Shown one piece after another: positions 56,307 through 64,000 of a DNA stretch of 64,000 bases. The DNA lies in assembly GCF_030272615.1 (NCBI RefSeq), contig NC_081412.1, positions 102,102,796-102,166,795 on the forward strand, in the 5' to 3' direction. Every line of letters starts with the position of its first letter. Position 1 is the first letter of the stretch. The notes beneath the pieces were generated by a model, which was given only the letters and a program-made list of their open reading frames with translations, made no database searches and was not told the DNA's origin. The DNA is from Cryptomeria japonica. Taxonomy: Eukaryota > Streptophyta > Pinopsida > Cupressales > Cupressaceae. The translations under genes were made by a program, and so were the position numbers.

Positions 56307-58930
56307 CTAAACTTGTGGTGGATCATCAAAATCAAGCCTCTTCGGTGCAGTACACGGCTCTGTAGATGGCTACAAAACCACAATTCAAAAGCTAAGTTAG
56401 AATTATTTTGTAGAAAATAGTTCACAATTAACAACATAACTATGCTTTAACTTTAATTCCTTTTCAATTGAAATGTAGATTACCTCATCGGTTGATCTAG
56501 GAGCTAATGTCTTCGCTCTCCTCTCCTTGTCACTCTTAGGAGTTTTCTTGAAGACATACTTAAATGGATCCACGTTATGGCCGTACCGCGAAGGAGTCTA
56601 TTGTAGATTAAATGTAAAATTAATACAATGTACTAACATAAATATATCAAAAACACTTAAAAGCTATAATATAGAGAACAATGACGTACCTGTGCCTGAG
56701 ATGCTTCTCCAATGGACTGAGGATGGCTCACCATCGATGTAGAAACTATTGCCATTACCTATACAAAAAATGTACAAAGATTAAATACAATTAATATAAT
56801 GATAAGTATTGAAGGTTGAAAACAATTAATTTTACATATCAAACAAAAGTGTACTGGATCCTGAGATGCTTCTCCAGTGCAAGGAGGAGGGTTCGCCATT
56901 GACGAAATAGGTATGGATATTTCCTGTATGAAAAAATTATAAGATTATAATATATCACAAGTTCACATGTATGCGTGCATATAATCATGAAATCAAGAAA
57001 ATAAAGTAGAGATACATACCTCCGCCCTCTCTTGATCCACGGGAGAATCACGTGCATTCAACATATCCACAAAGCGCAATGGCCACTGTACATGTAAAAT
57101 AGACAAAAAACACTAATCAATCTACAAACCCCAACTAATACTTGATTTCAACATTTTCAAACAATTGTACAACTAAAAATGTGTTCAATTACCTTCTTCA
57201 CACGTTTTGGCATCTTCGAGGAATTCTTTTTCTTAGGATGAGCCCTAGATGCGGAGGGGGTACCCTAAAAACACAAAATTAACATGAGATATTAGTACAA
57301 ATAATAAATTAAACATAATTTTAAAAATCTAAAATGAAATGACTTGCATATTCTATCAAAACAATACATAAAAAGAGTTGTACAAAATATGATACCGTAT
57401 AGCCTTGTAGGTCAAAATCGTTCACTGAAAGCGTGATGTCATCAATCTGGGACATTTCATCCCTTGTCAACACCTACAAACTAGAAATTGGACCAAGCAT
57501 TAAAGATAGTTAGTATATCTTGTATTTTTTTGAATTTAAAGTGTACTATTCTATTTTAACATGTTACAAAATTTATACCTCAGGCATCGAAGTTGCAGCT
57601 ATGGTAACTGGGGGAGCTGTATGGGATACCGCTACTGCATCTTGAAATGCATATTATTTGTCTCAATTTAAATCAATGTATAAATGAAAATTCATTTATG
57701 TAATTACAAATTTAAAGTGACTGATAAATAAAATGTTATGAATTTAAATCAACACACCTGTGTCTGTGGCTCATGGGCAAACACCATCTCCATCAACTCA
57801 TCTGTCAGCGTGACATCCTCAACCATGTGAGCCTGACATCTACAACCACAAATCGTGCACAGATGATATGAGTATCCATCTGCACTGGCTGCATCATCTA
57901 TCCCCGAGCATATCCCCGAACAACTGACACACATATGCTTGATGGGCTCTATGTTGCCCTCTAATGGCTCATCATCCAATACAATAGGGTGTGCTAATGA
58001 CATCCCATGCTGGATGATGGCACCAGTCAATGTTGTGGCCACCTGAAGAGTTTGTAGCTCCATCAACTCTTTTAGCTCTAATGGGATAGTCTGATGCATC
58101 TTGGGTTTGGGTGCTCGGGGGCAGCGACTCTCTACGGCTAATCGCCTACGGGCTCCAGGTCTCTCTTGGGCAGAGCCACCACCTCTACCATGAAACTCTC
58201 TCATGTCAAAATAGTTTGGCCGCACATTGAGCACAAACTCACAATATATTTTTCTCAAAAAATATAATGTCACCTCATAATTATTACAAGGTGGATCATC
58301 AAAGACCATCCACCACCTCTGCCAAAAAAGATTCTTCATCTGCGCATTGGTACACCAATGTATAGGAAACCTCTTTGCATTAAGAGGTAATGACTGACCA
58401 GTTTTGGGATCAACAAAAAGGGCACATATTTGTTGTTTAGAAATATTTTTGTTTTTTACTCCATCGTATGATAGCCCATTGGCATAGAATTGATGACACC
58501 TATCCCTAAAGCTTCCCCATTTGGTAATTTCTGTGGAAACAGCTATGGCACCACTAGATAATGTTTCTAGGCTAGTGGCGAGGGATTAATGATGGTCAAG
58601 TTCAGAAGTTTTCAATTTTACAATCAGTCTATTGATTTTAGATGTATTTTGTCCTAACTGATTAATTAATTCTTCCTATGTTTCGGCTATGCGGTCAAAA
58701 GGAGGAATTGGGGGTTGTTCTTGTGTGTTTTCAGGAGGTGCATTTGGTTGTTCATGTGGGTTTTCAGGAGGTGCATTTGGTTGTTCTTGTTCTGGATTAG
58801 AAGAATTTGGTTTTTGAAACAAAAAAAGAAAAAACCTAATCAAAATTAATGAAATTAAATTCAAAATGTAAAACAAATTGCATAAACCAGAAAGAAAGAC
58901 AAAAATAAACAAAAACTAACCTTGATCCAT
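56307..58930 (-). CDS. second gene of the DNA transposon, ~10 exons, zinc-binding Cys motif, unknown function
   Basis: Proposed exons (- strand): 58930-58921, 58791-57758, 57641-57579, 57473-57396, 57264-57193, 57085-57020, 56923-56855, 56758-56690, 56597-56484, 56369-56307. Exon 1 (ATGGATCAAG) joins exon 2 in phase 1 (MDQ-EQEQPNAPP). The last eight exons are 63, 78, 72, 66, 69, 69, 114 and 63 bp, all phase 0. Most donors are typical plant GT sites (GTATGT, GTAATT, GTACGT, GTAATC). Exon 2 encodes a Pro/Glu-rich start, QMKNLFWQRWWMVFDDPPCN, and a Cys cluster CVSCSGIC ... CTICGCRC like a zinc-binding site. Later exons are basic or Pro/Ser-rich. Two in-frame stops (58676-58678, 58586-58588) lie in exon 2, and the exon 2/3 join is uncertain. 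By analogy with two-gene plant transposons it may bind the GCGTACG motifs; this is inference. Confidence 0.65.
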
Positions 58931-59039
58931 AGCCTGGAGGACAAATTTAGCACCCCGTTCGCGGTTTAGGTGAGAAAATGGGGAAAAAACGAAGTTAAAA
59001 ATGCGATTTACAGGTAAATGAGACCCAGTTTTTTTTTTA

Positions 59040-59270
59040 AAACTTTTTTTACCAGGCACCGCATACGCAGTTTTATTTGGATTATTAGCACGTACGCGCT
59101 CATTTTCCTATGAGCAGCGTGTACGTGCTCATTTTCCAAGGCGTAGCGCATACACACTCATTTTCCTAAAAGCAGTGCGTACGTGCTACCTTTTCTAGGC
59201 CCGGGAAGAACAAACCTAAGCGCGTACACGGGAATTTGAAATTTTAAAACCGCGTACGCGTTGCTTGTTT
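59040..59270. repeat. subterminal motif cluster 3 (GCGTACG-type), right end
   Basis: Seven copies of the RGCGCRTACGCGSTAC-type motif occur within 60-290 bp of the right end, including CACCGCATACGCAGTT, AGCACGTACGCGCTCA, AGCGTGTACGTGCTCA, AGTGCGTACGTGCTAC and ACCGCGTACGCGTTGC. Several are followed by CATTTTCC. Clustered short motifs next to the inverted repeat are typical transposase-binding arrays. Confidence 0.75.
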
Positions 59271-59298
59271 TTCCAATTTTGTTTTGGGTAGTGCCACT

Positions 59299-59328
59299 TT
59301 TCTAACCACCATCTTTGTGCACATGCCC
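59299..59328 (-). repeat. right terminal inverted repeat of the DNA transposon
   Basis: It is the reverse complement of the left end with 26 of 30 matches (TCTAACCACCATCTTTGTGC then ACATGCCC). It is followed immediately by ATAG, the matching target duplication. Confidence 0.75.
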
Positions 59329-59332
59329 ATAG

Positions 59333-60094
59333 GCTAAAAAACTTAAAGAAAATTCTTTAATTGACAAATGATACCTTTGATATGAAACCCTTGCCTTGAA
59401 TTCTCACACAAATCTTGATGTTGTTTGATGGATGTTAATGCATTCCTTCATCATGGAGGAGCACATAAAACTTGATCATGATTATAGAATTGTCCTCAGT
59501 TGCCTTGAAGATTCTTGATTGAGTACTCAATTGGAATGCTTAATAAATTGTAGATTTAAAGACTTGTTGTTCAAATGAAAGAGGGACTTGTATTTGTATA
59601 CAACTTACACATTTTTCAAGTTTAATTTTTGGTTAAGGTCGACATTAGGGAGCACCTTCCCACCACTTGCAAAACTAACCATTATGATTTTAATTTTGGT
59701 GTTGAAATGCCTAGACATGGGCACTAGGCACACTAGTCTTGTCATTCTTGGCTAAAAAAAGGTCTTTAAAAGGAGATTGCAGTGAGCTTCTAGAAACAGT
59801 CATGAAACTAAGCACAATTAGACATAAATCAAGAGCTTGGAGTACAACCACCAAAGTGAGTCTAAAATGAGTGTGAAATTGTAGAGGGATACAATGTACA
59901 ACAGTACATTTAGCCCCCACTTTAGAGGGAGTATGAACTTATTCTCATACTCTCGGTAAAGTATAAAGAATTAAAGAAAGACTTTCATCAAGACATTAAA
60001 GAGATGAGACACGAAGAAGCTTGAGAAGCTGGTAGCTCTCATATTATTTAGGATCTTATCAATCTAAAATATTAAGATAAAAGGAGCAATATGA
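59333..60094. other. spacer right of the DNA transposon
   Basis: No gene could be supported. The 59860-60060 part may be decayed retroelement sequence leading into the copia integrase fragment. Confidence 0.5.
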
Positions 60095-60480
60095 TCAACA
60101 TAGGTAATACACACATGTAGCATGCAAAAATAAAAAGGTTATGGCATCTAAGACTAGTAAGATCCAAGGGAACTTATGAGGAGCCATAAAATACAAGGAA
60201 TGACCTCTAGGACTAGTAAGAATCTTTGGTGCGATGCCATCAAGTTCTTTGGTTGGTGCACAATTCGGAAGATAAACCATTGTATGCACAACTTCAACCC
60301 AATGTACATGTCCCAAGTGAGAATCCTTCAAAATGCTACATACCATTCCATGATGATACGGTTATGCCATTCAACAACTCCATTTTGCTGAGGTGTGTAA
60401 GTTGTAGTCAGTTGATGACGAATTCCATTTTCCTTCAAGTAGGTAGAGAATTTTATGCTGGTGTATTCTCCCCCCCGATC
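60095..60480 (-). pseudogene. copia integrase fragment
   Basis: On the - strand RGGEYTSIKFSTYLKENGIRHQL, then YTPQQNGVVEWHNRIIME, is the C-terminal half of a copia integrase core. It contains the GGEF-like box and the Glu region, where the usual ER is EW. After a frame change it continues as DSHLGHVHWVEVVHTMVYLPNCAPTKELDG, the conserved tail. No LTR is recognised beside it. Confidence 0.78.
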
Positions 60481-61959
60481 TGAGTGGAGGACATGAATAC
60501 GATATCAAAACTTCATCTACATTTTGGTTGTAAATTGGGAAATATGCAACTTATATGTTTCACTGGCAGCTTAGGAAGCTAATGATGACTTGTTATCATC
60601 TGGAGATCATTTGGTGATTGAGCAATGAGCTCTAGGCGGTTGGCCTTTTTGCATGTGCAGACCTCATTATTGTATTCACTTACTATCTGGAGTAGTATCA
60701 TCTGATTGTGGGTAAGGTTTCCCAGTGTGTGGCAACGTTAGCAAGAAATCTAGGGGTACACAAACCAAAGTTCTAAGCCCCCCAATATGACTTTCTTGAT
60801 GTTGTAGTTTATACCCTTAATTCAGTCCTATTAAGGGAACAAGGAATATTACGAGAAAATCATGTGAAAGGTGAGTAAGAGGGGGCGAGGAATTCATGGG
60901 AGGGCAAATGATCTGAGTGGAGGACATGAATACTTGAACCTATATTAAGGGTATAAATTGCACAAATGTGATAAACAAAATTGTAAACTTGTTTTTGGTT
61001 TCTTCTTACATGAAGCAAATAATAGTTTTCATTTTCCTGTACATGTACACTCATTTCAATTAATTATTATGGACAATGAGGAACTTTCAATTAACTATAG
61101 GCAATCAGGAAGTTAAAAAAATAATTGTGAAATTTTACATTAAAATTTGAAAGGATTCAACCTTCAACAATTTACAATAGTTACACCTTGCTTGTGGAGA
61201 TAACATAGATTTCTTTTCTGTTTCCTTTAAGCTTTAATCAAGACATGTATAAAGTTATGATGATGATGATGTTGATGCCTTAATAATTTGTGTTGTTGGA
61301 TTATTATTTTATTATAAAGTTTGTCAAAGTGGTTGTATCATCTTAATGTGGTTTGAATTGTTAAATGGTTAATGCTATTTTAAGAGAAATACATAGGTTT
61401 GGTGATCTCAATATATTAAAGTGATATGGCATGGTAATGATAATGCTAGTTCTATGTAGATTTTTTGAGTAAATATGATTGTCTACTTTATTGTTGAAAT
61501 GTGTCATCATGTTACAAAGGAACTCACACAAGTCTAGCATGTTATTTATGCTTGGTGACTTATAGTAAGGTGAAGGTCTCACATAGGTCTAGTAAGTTGT
61601 TTATGTTAGGTAATCTAAATGATATTGAAAGATGGGTGTTGTAATGACACCAAGTAAAGTATTTGATATGAGATTGTAAAATGGGTGTTGCAGTGGCACC
61701 GAGAAAATAATAGTTTGTGATCAAAGTGTACAAACCGATATCATGGTGTGTGCACAAAGTGAAACACATAGAAAATTGTATGCTCCCACATTAAAGTGAT
61801 TGTGTTTTCCAACCAAGAGTAATTGCTTCAACGTAGCATACATACATCTAAAGAAAGCATTGGATAATGGTGAAATGCCCCAAAATATAGGCAAATCAAA
61901 GGTAAAAGGCACTAAACATGTAAGAGCACATAAGGGATCCATGATCTAGGGTCAGTCTG
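60481..61959. other. intergenic sequence
   Basis: Nothing can be supported as a gene. A phrase ATCTGAGTGGAGGACATGAATAC recurs at 60479 and 60912, a short duplicated piece. The rest is AT-rich. Confidence 0.5.
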
Positions 61960-62333
61960 TGTTACAAGTGTGGTTGTCATTGCACCAAAAGCTTGACCTG
62001 TTAATGCTCGATACAACCACTAGACTTATAGAATCCACAAGAGGTGGTTAAGCCATGTCACAAACCCGAGCACTGTGCTACACAACACAAGAAGACCAAG
62101 GGTGCACACCTTGCAACAATCCCCCCCCAACGCAAGTGAGGAGTTTCAACCTGTGACTAAGCTCTGATACCACTTGTTACAAGTGTGGTTGTCATTGCAC
62201 CAAAATATCGACTTGTTAATGCTCGATACAACCACTAGACTTATAGAATGTGTAGGAGGTGGTTAAGCCATGTCACAAACCCGAGCGTTGCACTACACAA
62301 CACAAGGAGACCAAGGGAACACACCTTGCAACT
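61960..62333 (-). mobile_element. miniature LTR retrotransposon (SMART/TRIM type), 374 bp
   Basis: Two ~159-bp direct repeats (61960-62118 and 62175-62333) start TGTTACAAGTGTGGTTG on the + strand and end CCTTGCAACA, so the element reads on the - strand from TGTTGCAAGG to ...TGTAACA. The 56-bp interior holds, on the - strand, AGTGGTATCAGAGCTTAG (initiator-Met primer site) beside the 5' LTR and GGGGGGGGAT (polypurine tract) beside the 3' LTR, and little else. No coding sequence is present. The flanking bases give no clear target duplication, and the outer end of the right LTR is slightly altered (GCAACT). Enzymes must come from other elements. Confidence 0.85.
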
Positions 62334-62399
62334 ACATATGTACATCTAATAAATCATGTATATTAATAAGATTTTTGCATTGTCCCTAAAAAGCTAGGA

Positions 62400-64000
62400 T
62401 GAATCAACAACCTGATTATCATGGAGTTGCCCACACATATAATACTCAAAATAATAAGAAAGGTTCCAATGTTCTTCCTACCTATCAACTTTTTACTCCT
62501 CCACTCTAGTATCTTTCACAACATGTTGGTAAGGAGTATGATCTTGTTAAGTATCTTCGTGCTACTTTAGCTAAGATATCCCTTTGGGATTTGATTCATC
62601 CTTCACCTACATACCAAGGGATGCTCCAAGAAGCCTTATAGAAGATGTTTGTCTCACCTTCTACTAGACCATATGAGGTAGTAGCTTTGCTTGATCATAT
62701 GCATGAAAAAAATCTAGATATTGTGTTCAACCAACATGAGTTACCTCTTGACATGGAATTTCAAAATTAGTATTGATCCCCTCATGATTATTGTGCTCAT
62801 CAATGGTACTTTCATAAGACACACCCTAGTTAATAGCAGATCGAGTCTTAATGTTTCAACATAGGCTTGTTACCTAAGATCAAATTGGATACATCCCTCA
62901 TCCAACCTGATTTTATCTCTATTCATGGCTTTGATAATATTGGTCTCAGTTGTTAGGGACAACTACATTTTCTATAAAAGTAGGTCCTATAATTATACCC
63001 ACACCTATCCATGTCATGCCCAATACTCTCAATTATAATCTTCTTCTAGGTAGACTATGGATCCATTCTATGCAAGAGACCCCTTCTACCCTTCATCACT
63101 TATTCAAATTTATTCACAACAACAAGATGAACACCCTACAAACTGATACAAAATTGCACAATGATGTTGAAAAATGATCCCTTAACACTATGATTTCTCT
63201 TGCAACATAATCATCTATTGATAATGATTTTTTGGAGAAAAATTGGGGTCCTTTAGACTTTATGCCCCATTTTTGTAGATAATATAAAATCCCCAAATTT
63301 AAAATTAAAGTCTCAAGGGAGCCTTTTGTTTCATTTCTCCAAGCTTCTTCTAATTCTATTCTAACCTCTTCTTCTTCCAACACATATCTTGATGATGATT
63401 GGGGTTTTTTAGAATTCAACGTAATTGAAACTAAGAGTGAACTTTCTCTTCCTAATTATTTAAAACACACCAAAGATCCTACATTTGATTTGGCAAAAAA
63501 TTATGGAGTTGGTTTCAAAATTCTTTTTAAACATGGATACAATGGGCATGGTTTGGGATACATGTGCAAAAAAGTATTGAGGCTCATGATAAATCTGCAT
63601 CACACTTTGCTAGAGAATGTTTAGGTTTCTAACCCCATCCTTTGTTGACATCCCTCCCCCAATGTCTAATACATCTATGTCTTCTTCTCCCATCTTTTCA
63701 TCTAAACAAAAGAGTATTTTGTATGAGCTTCTTAAAGCCAAATTTATTACCCTCTCAATGTTGGGAAAATGGTGTCTCAACCTTGCATTTACACAAGGTT
63801 ACTATTTATAGTAAATTTTCGTTTGAGCATAAAATGGTGCAAAATTCTCCTCAAAGCTTCTGGTTGGATAGATAAGCATGTCGGTAAAAGTTTGTCACAA
63901 GATCACAACTAGTTTTGAAGATATAATATTTATTTTTGAGGCTGATTTTTGTATTACTATTATGTCTTTGTCTTTAAGGCTAATATTTGTATTGTTGTAG
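62400..64000 (+). pseudogene. Ty3/gypsy gag-end, protease and G-patch-like region (element continues beyond window)
   Basis: On the + strand YDLVKYLRATLAKISLWDLIHPS (about 62540-62620) matches the gag-pro linker of G2. FSIKVGPIIIPTPIHVMPNT, then YNLLLGRLWIHSMQETPSTLHHLFKF (62950-63177), is the protease. VGFKILFKHGYNGHGLGYM (about 63505-63560) is the G-patch-like motif. Several stops and frame changes are present. The order and spacing match G2 (25310-26510), but the orientation is opposite, so this is a separate relative. RT would follow to the right of the window. Confidence 0.78.

Larger units (their letters stand above)
38695..59328 (+). mobile_element. large DNA transposon with two genes (Sola-like candidate), ~20.6 kb including nested element C
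   Basis: Terminal inverted repeats lie at 38695-38724 and 59299-59328 (26 of 30 positions match) and are flanked by ATAG. Inside are a DDE-like transposase gene (+), a convergent multi-exon second gene (-), clusters of a GCGTACGCGC-type motif near the ends, a 359-bp tandem array between the gene ends, and long CT simple repeats. Element C and its 5-bp duplication account for 6,648 bp, so the transposon itself is about 13,990 bp. A 4-bp duplication and the DFAEN / DNCTAQFK / HGKG transposase signature suggest the Sola superfamily, but this is from memory of family traits and unverified. The transposase is broken, so this copy is unlikely to be autonomous. Confidence 0.72.

Overview
This is plant nuclear DNA, and a large transposon-rich genome such as a conifer's is the most likely source. 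The evidence is nested LTR retrotransposons with plant-type primer sites (TGGTATCAGAGC), a plant AP2/ERF transcription factor gene with an EAR motif, spliced transposon genes with GT..AG introns, and long AT-rich spacers. The species cannot be named from sequence alone. Only one ordinary host gene is recognisable: the single-exon ERF repressor gene at 35139-35702.

Layout, left to right. (1) 1-5446: 3' part of a Ty1/copia element (A, + strand). It is one reading frame broken only by stop codons, followed by a ~1.5 kb LTR. (2) 5447-8955 and 15523-17784: two parts of an element X (- strand), split by a complete insertion of element B (8956-15522, - strand). X, B and a third copy C (39778-46420, - strand) belong to one large non-autonomous family. 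Its members have copia-type LTRs, primer site and polypurine tract, an ORF1 with a coiled coil and up to four CCHC zinc knuckles, and a ~1,070-residue ORF2 of unknown function. No protease, integrase or reverse transcriptase is visible in them. (3) 18590-28024: two Ty3/gypsy elements (- strand), G1 and G2, joined through a 1.5 kb copia solo LTR (D). About 570 bp of integrase sequence is present on both sides of D. G2 has gag, protease, a G-patch-like segment, RT, RNase H, a second RNase H and integrase, as in the Tat lineage. (4) 28025-34650: decayed leader and LTR sequence, degenerate tandem repeats and AT-rich spacer. (5) 34661-35702: a GC-richer island with promoter repeats, a TATA box and the ERF gene. 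(6) 35703-38690: AT-rich spacer.

(7) 38695-59328: the most striking object, a ~20.6 kb DNA transposon (about 14 kb without the nested element C). It is bounded by ~30-bp terminal inverted repeats (26/30 matching) and a 4-bp ATAG target duplication. It carries a DDE-like transposase gene (+ strand, about 50071-52893). A convergent second gene (- strand, 58930-56307) has about ten exons, and its eight downstream exons are all exact multiples of three. Also present are clusters of a GCGTACGCGC-type motif, a 359-bp tandem array with one unit holding a perfect 54-bp palindrome, and ~2 kb of CT-rich simple sequence. The transposase signature and the 4-bp duplication suggest Sola-like, but I could not test this.

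(8) 59329-64000: spacer, a copia integrase fragment (- strand), a 374-bp miniature LTR retrotransposon (SMART/TRIM type) with a 56-bp internal region, and the start of another gypsy gag-protease-G-patch region (+ strand).

Insertion order inferred from nesting: A and B entered X, and C entered the DNA transposon. C has a perfect CATAT target duplication and is the best-preserved insertion. Most breaks in the elements look like C-to-T or G-to-A transitions, as expected for long-silenced, methylated DNA.
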